Assembly: GCA_024276745.1 (NCBI GenBank)
Contig: JAJRWN010000078.1
Location: 1-45,629 of the forward strand
Source: Bacteroidota bacterium
Lineage (GTDB): Bacteria > Bacteroidota > Bacteroidia > Chitinophagales > S012-47
Direction: 5' to 3'
DNA: 45,629 nt
Position 1 is the first letter of the stretch. Each line of letters opens with the position of its first letter. Shown piece after piece: positions 17,080 through 24,752 of this stretch. Made by a program: the position numbers and the translations under genes. Under the pieces are notes generated by a model, which did no database searches, was not told where the DNA came from, and was given only the letters and a program-made list of their open reading frames with translations.

Positions 17080-17388
17080 TTAGAAATTTATCTGCAAGGG
17101 TTTATAAATTTTATTATCTAAAATACTGTGTTCAAAGATATTAATAAGATTGGATTTATCTACGTGACCATACCAAATAGCTTGCGGATAGATAACCAAA
17201 GCATGCCCATAGCTGCAAGCATCAAGGCAACCGGCCCGGTTAATTCTAACCTGCCCGCTCAAATGATGTTCTCGTACTAGTTTTTTTAAACTGTTGATGA
17301 TATCGATACCTTCGTTTTCTCCACAGAATGAACGACCGTCTTTCCGTTCGTTTGTGCATACAAATACATGCTTTTTAAATCGAGACAT
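17080..17388 (-). CDS. Thioredoxin-like [2Fe-2S] ferredoxin
   Basis: 102 residues. Four cysteines in the pattern of the thioredoxin-like ferredoxins (NuoE-C/Shethna type): one in HVFVCTNER, one in GRSFCGENEG, and the pair in NRAGCLDACSYG, where they would hold a [2Fe-2S] cluster. The IYPQAIWYGHVD segment is the usual strand-turn near the C-terminus. It is probably a cytoplasmic electron carrier; the partner is not evident. It is the first gene of the three-gene minus-strand unit and is divergent from the DECR-like gene. Confidence 0.88.
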   Translation of the reverse strand: MSRFKKHVFVCTNERKDGRSFCGENEGIDIINSLKKLVREHHLSGQVRINRAGCLDACSYGHALVIYPQAIWYGHVDKSNLINIFEHSILDNKIYKPLQINF

Positions 17389-17461
17389 TTAACATTGATT
17401 CGTGAATTAGTTTTTATGCAATGCTTATTATTGTAGCTGTAAATCTATAAAATCTTAGAAA

Positions 17462-18337
17462 ATGAATTATACAGACCCCATGCTTCCTGCCGGTAGTTTG
17501 AAAAATAAAGTTATTGTGGTTACCGGAGGAGCTACCGGTCTCGGGCGTTCTATGGCTACTTATTTTTCGGGTTTAGGGGCAAAATTGGTGATTGCCAGCC
17601 GGAAAATTGACCGGCTCAGTGAAACAGCCAGGGCTATCAGTAAGCAAACGGGCCATGAAGTACTTCCACTTGCATGCGATGTAAGAAATTATAACGAAAT
17701 TGAACACATGCTTCAGCAGTCGGTGCAGCATTTTGGAACAGTAAACGGTTTGGTCAATAATGCAGCGGGCAATTTTATCAGCCCTACCGAAAGACTTTCG
17801 CATAAAGCTTTTGATGTGGTGGTTGATATTGTGCTGAAAGGCAGTTATAATTGTTCGCTTGCTTTTGGAAAATATTGGATTCAGAATAAGATAAAAGCTT
17901 GCGTATTAAGTATCACAACCACCTATGCGTGGACAGGGTCAGGGTATGTTGTACCCAGTGCTTGTGGCAAAGCCGGAGTTTTGGCACTTACCCGTTCCTT
18001 GGCCGTTGAATGGGCCAAATATGGTATTCGTTTTAATGCCATTGCTCCGGGGCCTTTTCCAACAAAAGGTGCCTGGTCGCGATTATTTCCAAAAGCCTTA
18101 GAACATTTGTTTGATCCTAAAGCTGAAATTCCTTTAAACCGTTTTGGCGAACATCAGGAGTTAGCTAATTTGGCAGCATATTTAATGTCAGATTTTTCAG
18201 CCTATATCAATGGTGAAGTCATTACTATTGACGGGGGTGAGTGGTTGCAAGGTGCCGGAGAATTTAATGCTTTAAATAAATTACCGGCTCAAATGTGGGA
18301 TCAATTGCAAGCCAGTAAGAAATCGAAAAAAGACTAA
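17462..18337 (+). CDS. SDR oxidoreductase, 2,4-dienoyl-CoA reductase-like
   Basis: 291 residues with a Rossmann fold: cofactor motif TGGATGLG, NNAAGNF after beta4 and a PGP segment after beta6. The active-site region, YAWTGSGYVVPSACGKAG, lacks the usual SDR Tyr four residues before the Lys and has Ser there. This is the hallmark of mitochondrial-type and peroxisomal 2,4-dienoyl-CoA reductases, and the TKGAWSRL segment after the PGP is also DECR-like. Expected role: NADPH reduction of 2,4-dienoyl-CoA in unsaturated fatty-acid degradation. Its 3' end overlaps the convergent kinase gene by 4 bp. Confidence 0.88.
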   Translation: MNYTDPMLPAGSLKNKVIVVTGGATGLGRSMATYFSGLGAKLVIASRKIDRLSETARAISKQTGHEVLPLACDVRNYNEIEHMLQQSVQHFGTVNGLVNNAAGNFISPTERLSHKAFDVVVDIVLKGSYNCSLAFGKYWIQNKIKACVLSITTTYAWTGSGYVVPSACGKAGVLALTRSLAVEWAKYGIRFNAIAPGPFPTKGAWSRLFPKALEHLFDPKAEIPLNRFGEHQELANLAAYLMSDFSAYINGEVITIDGGEWLQGAGEFNALNKLPAQMWDQLQASKKSKKD

Positions 18338-19950
18338 TCCTTTATGGTAAACCAAAAAACAGAACCCTTTCCTGATTCTGATTCTACCCACAACCGTCCT
18401 CCGTGTTGCTCTACAATTTTTTTACAGATTGCTAAGCCAATGCCCGTACCCTGATATTCCGATTGATTGTGCAATCTTTTGAATATCTCAAATATTTTTG
18501 TGTGATATAAAGGGTCAATTCCAATCCCATTATCTTTCACCCCAATTTGCCATTCAACGCCTTTTTTTTCTGCTGTTATGCTTATCATCGGTAAAGCATT
18601 TTTGGTTTGAAATTTTATAGCATTTGTTATAAGATTTTGTAATAATTGAAGTATTTGGGTAGGATTAACATCCAGTGCAGGAAGCTTATCGTAGGCAATG
18701 CTTGCCCCGCTTTGTTCAATCATCGGTTTTATGTTTTGCATTACATCGCATATAATATCTTCCAATTCGGTGTTTATGCGTATTTGTTCACTTCTCTGCA
18801 GCCGCGAAATGATTAATAAATCTCTAATCAGATTTTGCATTCTGCTTACCCCGGAGGTTACGTGCTGCATATAAACTTTTGCTTTTTCATCTAATTGAGT
18901 AATGTATTTTTTTTCAAGCAATTGCACAAAACTACCCACCATGCGAAGCGGCTCTTGCAAATCGTGTGAAGCTATATGAGCAAAATCTTTGAGTTCTTTG
19001 TTCCGGATTTCCAGCTCTTGTCTGTTTCGGTCAAGGGTAAGGCTGGTTGTTTTTAAGGCTGTAATATCCGTAAGATTTGCCATGATTAACGAATGATTAT
19101 GAAAATGTATCCGGTTTAAATTTAGATAAGCCCATTTTTTTTGACGCTGTAAATTTGAATAATCCAATTCTCCGAAACGGGTATTTTCTTTACTGTTTCC
19201 AAATATTTTTATCTCTCTAAGAATCTCTTCAGGTAGTTTTATTTTTTTTTGCTTTTGTTGATGCTTGTTTTCAAAAAACCATTCTTCTGCTCTGTCATTC
19301 CATTTAATCAGTTTCAATGTATCCGGTTCAAGCAATATAAATGCATCTGATGCATTCTGAAATATTAACTCTAGTAATTCTTCATTGGCGCTAAGTTTTT
19401 CCATCAATTCAAGTCGTGCACTGGTAATAATATATCCGATAGATACCATGATAATGATAAATAGTGTGAGCACAATTAAATTTGAAAAAGCATCACCGTT
19501 TATCGAAAGGAGGATATTAAAACCGGCAACGACAGCCAGGCCGAAGATAATGATGTGATTGGGCCTGTCGAGCAAAAGGGTTACCGCAAAAACGGCTAGC
19601 ATAAGACCTAAAATTTCATTTTGCGGAAAATGTGTTCTGTATCCGATCCAAAAGCCCCATGATGTAGCCAAAAGTATTAATACAAAATTGGTGATATGGA
19701 GATGTTTTTTAAAAAACTTGATATAATCCGACAGAAAAAAATTTGTCAAAAACACCAAAGATATAATGCCGCTTTCAATGGGTATATCGGGTGTGAAATC
19801 AATGGTATGAAAGAAGTAAATGCTTAAGGCCAATACCAGGAAAGAAATCGCTGCCATGAGTGTAATCATGCGGCCATAACTTTGAAATCCTGCTAAAGGT
19901 AGAAAGTACCGGTTTAAAGATTTGCCGGTATTATTATCATGTATCTCCAT
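18334..19950 (-). CDS. Membrane PAS sensor histidine kinase
   Basis: 538 residues: six TM helices (about 27-176), a PAS domain (~190-300, beginning LIFQNASDAFILLEPDT), a HisKA dimerisation domain with the phospho-accepting His in ASHDLQEPLR (~325) and a HATPase_c domain with N-box LQNLITNAIKF, G1 DNGIGID and G2 GTGIGLAICKKIVEQHGG. The HDLQEPLR H-box is typical of phytochrome-like and Bacteroidota orphan kinases. There is no large periplasmic loop, so the signal is probably sensed in the membrane or by the PAS domain. It is 16 bp downstream of the REC-PAS gene. Confidence 0.92.
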   Translation of the reverse strand: MEIHDNNTGKSLNRYFLPLAGFQSYGRMITLMAAISFLVLALSIYFFHTIDFTPDIPIESGIISLVFLTNFFLSDYIKFFKKHLHITNFVLILLATSWGFWIGYRTHFPQNEILGLMLAVFAVTLLLDRPNHIIIFGLAVVAGFNILLSINGDAFSNLIVLTLFIIIMVSIGYIITSARLELMEKLSANEELLELIFQNASDAFILLEPDTLKLIKWNDRAEEWFFENKHQQKQKKIKLPEEILREIKIFGNSKENTRFGELDYSNLQRQKKWAYLNLNRIHFHNHSLIMANLTDITALKTTSLTLDRNRQELEIRNKELKDFAHIASHDLQEPLRMVGSFVQLLEKKYITQLDEKAKVYMQHVTSGVSRMQNLIRDLLIISRLQRSEQIRINTELEDIICDVMQNIKPMIEQSGASIAYDKLPALDVNPTQILQLLQNLITNAIKFQTKNALPMISITAEKKGVEWQIGVKDNGIGIDPLYHTKIFEIFKRLHNQSEYQGTGIGLAICKKIVEQHGGRLWVESESGKGSVFWFTIKD

Positions 19951-19966
19951 TTTATTTGTTAACTAA

Positions 19967-20746
19967 TTAAGATTTTGTTTTGTGCGCTGTGATATCTTGC
20001 ACAATACCCAATACCAAATGGGTTTCATTTTTAATGGTTTTGGGTTTCATTTTTAAGTTAACCCAGGCCGTTGGCCCCGAAACAGTCGGTAAATCCATGC
20101 TTAATTCAAAGCCTTCTTGCATGCTTTGGGCGATATGATCTTTCAATTGAGCGGCCGATTCTGTAGAAAATCTGGATAAAAATTGATCAATTGTTGGTAT
20201 TATTTTCCCCTTTTTATATCCGAATAGCACATAAACTTCATCTGACCAATACATAATTTCCTTGCCTTGTTCATATTCCCAGGTTCCTAAACGTGCCAAC
20301 TCCTGGCCTTCTTCCAGTCTGCGTTTCATGACCGACAGATCGTAGGCAATTGATTTGATTTTTCGATTTTGCTGATGCCGTTCAAGTGCATAAGTTATTG
20401 ACCGGGTTAGTAAATCTGTGTTTAAATCATTTTTAAATAAAAAATCCTGTGCGCCCATTTTCGATGCCCATTTACCTACATCATCATCATCCAATCCGGT
20501 TAATACAATGATGGGCAAGTCTGAAAATTTATCGAGCAAAGTCATGCAGGTTACCAATCCCTGGCTGTCCGGTAAAAATAAATCCAGTAATACTATTTCG
20601 TATGTATTGCTCTCCAAAGTATTGATGGCTTTTCCTAATGAATCAACATGGGAAATTTCACAGGTAAATTCATTGGTATCGGTGAGGTATTCCTGTATCA
20701 GGAGTGCATCTCCGGGATTATCTTCTACCAGCAGAATATTAATCAT
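19967..20746 (-). CDS. Response regulator with REC and PAS domains
   Basis: 259 residues. An N-terminal REC domain (1-~120) has the acidic pair in LLVEDNPGD, the phospho-acceptor Asp at about 55 (IVLLDLFLPD) and the LTGLDDDDVG switch region. A predicted helical linker (~125-150) leads to a PAS domain (~150-255) ending in a PAC-like LVLGIVQDITAHK segment. There is no DNA-binding or enzymatic output, so it probably transmits phosphorylation and a second input to the adjacent kinase. Confidence 0.9.
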   Translation of the reverse strand: MINILLVEDNPGDALLIQEYLTDTNEFTCEISHVDSLGKAINTLESNTYEIVLLDLFLPDSQGLVTCMTLLDKFSDLPIIVLTGLDDDDVGKWASKMGAQDFLFKNDLNTDLLTRSITYALERHQQNRKIKSIAYDLSVMKRRLEEGQELARLGTWEYEQGKEIMYWSDEVYVLFGYKKGKIIPTIDQFLSRFSTESAAQLKDHIAQSMQEGFELSMDLPTVSGPTAWVNLKMKPKTIKNETHLVLGIVQDITAHKTKS

Positions 20747-20762
20747 AGTTCAGGTATTTTCA

Positions 20763-21239
20763 TTATTTATTGGGCAGCGTAGCAACTTCAAACCAAAACT
20801 TTTCTATTATCCGGACGATTTCGGTGAATTGGTTGAAATCCAACGGTTTGCTTATATAACAATTTGCATGCAGTTTGTAGCATGTTTTTATATCAAAATC
20901 AGCTGTTGATGTGGTTAATACGATGACCGGTATAGTTTTTAAATCATCATCTTCCTTCAATTCTTTCAATACATCAAAACCATTTTTCCCCGGCAGATTT
21001 AAATCTAACAATATTAAATCAGGTCTTACTGCTTTTTCATAAGGTGTTTTATGAAACAAATAGTCTAACGCATCTTCACCTTTTGTACTTACTTGTAAAT
21101 TACATTTAATACCGGCCGTATCTAATGCTTCTTCAACCAATATGATGTCTCCCGGATTGTCCTCCACCAGGAGAATGATGGCAGATCTGTCTTGATACAT
21201 AATAGATTGTTTTTGGCTGTTTCCCGGCCGATGGCTCAT
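20763..21239 (-). CDS. Single-domain response regulator (Rcp1-like)
   Basis: A stand-alone REC domain with LLVEDNPGDIILVEEAL, the phospho-acceptor Asp in LILLDLNLPGKNGFD, the conserved Thr in IPVIVLTTS and Lys in CYISKPLDF. The long loop before the Asp-containing strand (FHKTPYEKAVRPDL) is typical of Rcp1, the regulator paired with cyanobacterial phytochromes. The track start is TTG; ATG 21239 gives 158 residues and ATG 21200 gives 145, starting just before the first strand. It is first of the RR-RR/PAS-kinase set and probably a phosphorelay intermediate. Confidence 0.9.
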   Translation of the reverse strand: MSHRPGNSQKQSIMYQDRSAIILLVEDNPGDIILVEEALDTAGIKCNLQVSTKGEDALDYLFHKTPYEKAVRPDLILLDLNLPGKNGFDVLKELKEDDDLKTIPVIVLTTSTADFDIKTCYKLHANCYISKPLDFNQFTEIVRIIEKFWFEVATLPNK

Positions 21240-21306
21240 TTTAACAGTCAATCAACTTTTTTAAACGATTATTATTTAATATGGTTGTGCCCCGGTGCAA
21301 TAAATC

Positions 21307-21549
21307 TTAAATACCATATTCTTTTGCAAGAAAAACCCTGACCGGACAATTACAATAATAGCAAGAGCCAAGAAATAATGAAAATTTACAAAATGCAGAA
21401 TTCCTTTCTTTGCATGCTACAAAAGCACTGAGAATGATATCTTCAGCGTTGCATATTTCTTTAAATCCGGTTTCAAAACAGCGAAAGTTTTTGAAACAAG
21501 AGGTATTGTCTTTTAGCTTTTTTAATCTTGGATCCTGGCTGGGTTCCAT
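21307..21549 (-). CDS. Small eight-cysteine protein of unknown function
   Basis: 80 residues from ATG 21549 (the track start is a GTG two codons earlier). It has eight cysteines, at about 18, 24, 33, 46, 54, 63, 66 and 68, including the closely spaced SCYYCNCP near the C-terminus. There is no signal peptide, so metal or Fe-S binding in the cytoplasm is more likely than disulfides. The LFLGSCYYCNCPVRVF region resembles small Cys-rich proteins I have seen in anaerobic and sulfate-reducing bacteria, but I cannot name a family. It lies upstream of the response regulators on the same strand and divergent from the GGGP synthase gene. The opposite-strand ORF is treated as a shadow. Confidence 0.65.
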   Translation of the reverse strand: MEPSQDPRLKKLKDNTSCFKNFRCFETGFKEICNAEDIILSAFVACKERNSAFCKFSLFLGSCYYCNCPVRVFLAKEYGI

Positions 21550-21625
21550 GTCCACTTATTTTATGCCAAACATAGCTGATTATTCAATAGCTTTGAGATG
21601 ACTTTCGTCACCCGTATTATTCTTT

Positions 21626-21633
21626 TACTTTTG
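21626..21633 (+). promoter_or_regulatory. -7 element for the GGGPS operon
   Basis: TACTTTTG matches TAnnTTTG. The implied start (about 21640) falls right at the first in-frame ATG (21641) and leaves about 28 nt of leader before ATG 21668, favouring the latter as the real start. Confidence 0.5.
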
Positions 21634-21667
21634 CTTTACAATGCTGCTTACAAATTTTTGTAAACCT

Positions 21668-22432
21668 ATGGATAATAGATTGATAACCAATATCAATTTG
21701 GCAAAATTGCAAGGCAAGAAGCAAATTGCCGTATTAATTGATCCGGACAAATACCGGACTGATAGTATTGAAAAGAACATTGAAATCTGTTTGTCTGCAA
21801 GCGTAGATTTTTTTCTTGTAGGCGGAAGTTTGATTAGTAAAAATTATTTGCCTGAATTAATCCGGCATATTAAATCGCTTACCTCAAAACCGCTTATCCT
21901 TTTTCCGGGCGATATTTATCAAATTGATCCTTCGGCAGATGCTATTTTGTTGTTAAGCCTTATTTCAGGAAGAAATCCCGAATTGTTAATAGGCAATCAT
22001 GTCCGCTCAGCGCCTTTCCTGAAACAGTCAGGTCTTGAAATTATACCAACCGGATATTTGCTTATTGACGGTGGCAAGCATACATCAGCCAACTATATGA
22101 GTCAATCCATTCCAATTCCTTACGATAAAGCTGATATTGCATCGGCAACAGCACTTGCCGGACAAATGCTTGGACATAAAATCATTTATCTTGATGCCGG
22201 AAGCGGAGCTTTGCATCATATTCATCCCGGTATGGTCAAAACGGTCAGCAAAACAGTGGATATACCCCTTTTTGTTGGAGGTGGTATTCGAAAACCCGAA
22301 CAGGCGGCTCAACTGGCCCGGGCAGGTGCAGACGTTATTGTGGTGGGCACTGCCCTGGAACAAAATCCTGCTTTTATTAGCGATTTGGCTCATGCAGTAC
22401 ATGAATCATCATCCATCATACATAGTAAGTAA
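21668..22432 (+). CDS. Geranylgeranylglyceryl phosphate synthase family (GGGPS/PcrB)
   Basis: 254 residues forming a TIM barrel. Family motifs: LIDPDKY near the N-terminus, FLVGGSLIS, LFPGD, the polar ILLLSLISGRNPELLIG segment, IPTGYLLIDGG, YLDAGSGA and the phosphate-binding FVGGGIRKPEQA followed by ADVIVVGTALE. The enzyme joins sn-glycerol-1-phosphate to a polyprenyl diphosphate through an ether bond, the first committed step of archaeal-type lipids. Bacteroidota members fall in the group II GGGPS clade. What the product becomes in these bacteria is not settled. First gene of a five-gene plus-strand operon. Confidence 0.92.
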   Translation: MDNRLITNINLAKLQGKKQIAVLIDPDKYRTDSIEKNIEICLSASVDFFLVGGSLISKNYLPELIRHIKSLTSKPLILFPGDIYQIDPSADAILLLSLISGRNPELLIGNHVRSAPFLKQSGLEIIPTGYLLIDGGKHTSANYMSQSIPIPYDKADIASATALAGQMLGHKIIYLDAGSGALHHIHPGMVKTVSKTVDIPLFVGGGIRKPEQAAQLARAGADVIVVGTALEQNPAFISDLAHAVHESSSIIHSK

Positions 22433-22443
22433 ATAGCGGATAA

Positions 22444-23382
22444 GTGAAAGGAAGAATCATCAAAACAACCGGTAGTTGGCAATGGGTTCAGCTCGATAAT
22501 GGAACCATGGTGGAATGCCGGACCCGGGGGAAATTGCGTATGGAAGGCCTGTCAACAACCAATCCGGTTGCCGTTGGCGATTATGTAGAACTTGAATTTG
22601 ACGAAAACCAGTCAAAAGGAAGTATTAAAATTATCCTTCAAAGAAATAATTATATCGTAAGAAAATCACCAAAACAAGGGAAGCAACGGCATGTACTGGC
22701 TGCCAATATTGACCTGGCTGTTTTGATATCTACACTCAAACATCCTGCTGTTAAATATGGCTTTATTGATCGCTTTCTTACCTCTTGCCAGTTATTTCAT
22801 ATCCCCGTGTTGATTGTTGTGAACAAAGAAGACCTGATTAATCATGAACTTAATGACGAATGGCAATTTTTCCAATCCACTTATCAGGCTATTGGGTATC
22901 CCTTGCTACGGATATCTGCATTGAAAAGAACAGGCCTTGAAGCATTGATGAAATATTTGAAAAATAAAACTTGCCTTATTACCGGTAATAGCGGTGTAGG
23001 GAAATCACTATTAATCAACCGGCTTATTCCGGATCTTAATCTCAAAACTGCTCCGCTATCAAAATTTACCGGAAAAGGAAAACATACAACTACTTTTTCA
23101 CAAATGTATCCTTTGCCTGAAGGAGGTTTTTTAATCGATACTCCGGGTATAAAGGAATGGAAATTAAGTGATGTAAAACCCCGCGAACTGGCTCATTATT
23201 TTCCTGAATTCATGCGCTTCATGAAAGATTGTAAATTTCAAGATTGCCAGCATTTGGAAGAACCGGATTGTGCAGTGAAAATAGCCGTGGAAAATACTGA
23301 AATTTCGCCTTTCCGTTATGAACAATATTTAAATATTTACAGAGAATTAAAGGCTGTTAACTATTGGGAATTAGATGATTAA
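22444..23382 (+). CDS. rsgA: Ribosome small-subunit-dependent GTPase A
   Basis: 312 residues with the circularly permuted GTPase order: an N-terminal OB-fold, G4 (VVNKEDL), then G1 (GNSGVGKS), then G3 (DTPG), followed by a C-terminal zinc domain with a CKFQDCQHLEEPDC Cys/His cluster. It acts late in 30S subunit maturation. The start is GTG at 22444, 11 nt after the preceding stop. It is followed by dtd after 5 nt. Confidence 0.96.
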   Translation: MKGRIIKTTGSWQWVQLDNGTMVECRTRGKLRMEGLSTTNPVAVGDYVELEFDENQSKGSIKIILQRNNYIVRKSPKQGKQRHVLAANIDLAVLISTLKHPAVKYGFIDRFLTSCQLFHIPVLIVVNKEDLINHELNDEWQFFQSTYQAIGYPLLRISALKRTGLEALMKYLKNKTCLITGNSGVGKSLLINRLIPDLNLKTAPLSKFTGKGKHTTTFSQMYPLPEGGFLIDTPGIKEWKLSDVKPRELAHYFPEFMRFMKDCKFQDCQHLEEPDCAVKIAVENTEISPFRYEQYLNIYRELKAVNYWELDD

Positions 23383-23387
23383 ATAAA

Positions 23388-23840
23388 ATGCGTGTAGTTA
23401 TTCAAAGAGTATCGAAAGCTGATGTAAAAGTCGGCCAAAATGAAATTTCAAAAATTGAGAAGGGTTTGCTTATCCTGGTTGGTTTCGAACAAAATGACAG
23501 CGAGGAAGATGTAGATTGGCTGCATACTAAAATTGTGCAATTGCGGATTTTTGATGATGAACAAGGAAGAATGAACAAATGTATTTTGGAAACAGGCATG
23601 GATATTTTACTTATTAGCCAGTTCACGCTTTATGCTTCTACTAAAAAAGGTAACCGGCCATCGTATGCAAAAGCGGCTCCTGCAGCTTACGCTGAAAAAC
23701 TATATACTTATTTTATCAGTCAACTGGAAAAACGGCTAGGTAAAAAAATAAATACGGGTATTTTTGGTGCCAACATGCAAGTAGCTTTGGTAAATGACGG
23801 ACCTGTAACAATTCTTATGGATACAAAAAACAAAGAATAA
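23388..23840 (+). CDS. dtd: D-aminoacyl-tRNA deacylase
   Basis: 150 residues, the standard length of bacterial DTD. It begins MRVVIQRVSKADV and has the chiral-proofreading motifs SQFTLYA and NDGPVT (the cross-subunit Gly-cisPro site lies in the latter). It removes D-amino acids, and glycine, mischarged on tRNA. Its stop overlaps the next start by 1 nt (TAATG), implying translational coupling. Confidence 0.97.
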   Translation: MRVVIQRVSKADVKVGQNEISKIEKGLLILVGFEQNDSEEDVDWLHTKIVQLRIFDDEQGRMNKCILETGMDILLISQFTLYASTKKGNRPSYAKAAPAAYAEKLYTYFISQLEKRLGKKINTGIFGANMQVALVNDGPVTILMDTKNKE

Positions 23841-24457
23841 TGGGAAAAATGAAACGTCATTTTGAATTTTGGTTAATTGCTTTTGTACTGTTGTGCTTGT
23901 TTTTACTGTATGGGCGTATGCAATTTGCTACTGCCCTTACGGTTGCCGCTCTTGGCATGTTGGGGCTTTATTACCTGCTTTCCGGAACATTAGTCTTGTT
24001 CGATAATCGCGTCAACCGGTCACTCCGTTTGGCTTATGGCATTGGTTTATGGGCTTTGGGTATGGGTATGGCAGGACTTATTTATACCTTCCATTTTTGG
24101 AAAAACAGCCGTTTTTTACTCATGATAGCCGTTGGATTTTCTATTGCAGTACTGATCCTTTTATTGATAAGCTATTACTTTTTACCTGTTGAAAACAAAT
24201 CCTCAAACGGCCGGCAATATGTTCCAATCCTGTCGCGGCTGCTGATTTATCTGCCTGTATTTTTACTGTTTATTTTTATACCAAACCGTACCTTATATCA
24301 TTATTTCGGTCCTTTCAGAGATAATGATAAATATATCGACCGGCTGATAGATGCACTCGATCATCCCGGGGATAGTACCAAAGCGTATCAACTGGAATTA
24401 ATAGAACAAAAACTTAATGAAGAGCATGACCATACAAGAAACCCAAAATCAAATTGA
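23840..24457 (+). CDS. Polytopic membrane protein, unknown function
   Basis: 205 residues with about five TM helices (roughly 10-28, 33-52, 64-83, 91-112, 133-149) and a soluble C-terminal tail of ~55 residues that is Asp/Lys-rich. No family recognised. The start is fused to the dtd stop (TAATG), and its 3' end overlaps the MazG-type gene by 30-40 bp, so it is embedded in the operon. The C-terminal tail may be cytoplasmic and interact with a partner. Confidence 0.75.
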   Translation: MGKMKRHFEFWLIAFVLLCLFLLYGRMQFATALTVAALGMLGLYYLLSGTLVLFDNRVNRSLRLAYGIGLWALGMGMAGLIYTFHFWKNSRFLLMIAVGFSIAVLILLLISYYFLPVENKSSNGRQYVPILSRLLIYLPVFLLFIFIPNRTLYHYFGPFRDNDKYIDRLIDALDHPGDSTKAYQLELIEQKLNEEHDHTRNPKSN

Positions 24458-24752
24458 CCACTGGATAAAGAATACCGGCATTCGTTATTTCGATATCATG
24501 ACAAATATGGCCATCCTGAGCGAAGAAGTAGGCGAAGTTGCGCGGGTCATTGCCCGTCAATATGGCGAACAATCGGTCAAGGAAAACGAAAATAATTTGA
24601 ATCTGGCCGATGAATTAGCCGATGTATTATTTGTGGTTTTTTGTATCGCCAATCAATGTAATATTAATTTAAGCGAGGCCATTCAAAATAATCTTAAAAA
24701 GAAAACCCAAAGAGATGCCGGGCGGCATAAGAATAATCCAAAACTATACTAA
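24426..24752 (+). CDS. MazG-like nucleotide pyrophosphohydrolase
   Basis: 108 residues from ATG 24426 (111 from ATG 24417). All-alpha NTP pyrophosphatase with the metal-binding pair of motifs LSEEVGEVARV and ADELADVLF, the ExxE...ExxD pattern of the MazG/dUTPase superfamily. It probably hydrolyses noncanonical or excess NTPs to NMP and PPi. It overlaps the upstream membrane-protein gene. Its stop codon directly abuts the stop of the convergent comB-like gene with no base between. Confidence 0.93.
   Translation: MTIQETQNQIDHWIKNTGIRYFDIMTNMAILSEEVGEVARVIARQYGEQSVKENENNLNLADELADVLFVVFCIANQCNINLSEAIQNNLKKKTQRDAGRHKNNPKLY

Noticed and set aside
21410-21601. 63-codon plus-strand ORF opposite the eight-cysteine gene
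   Set aside because: Less protein-like than the minus-strand frame, which has a patterned set of cysteines; the opposite ORF lacks any feature.
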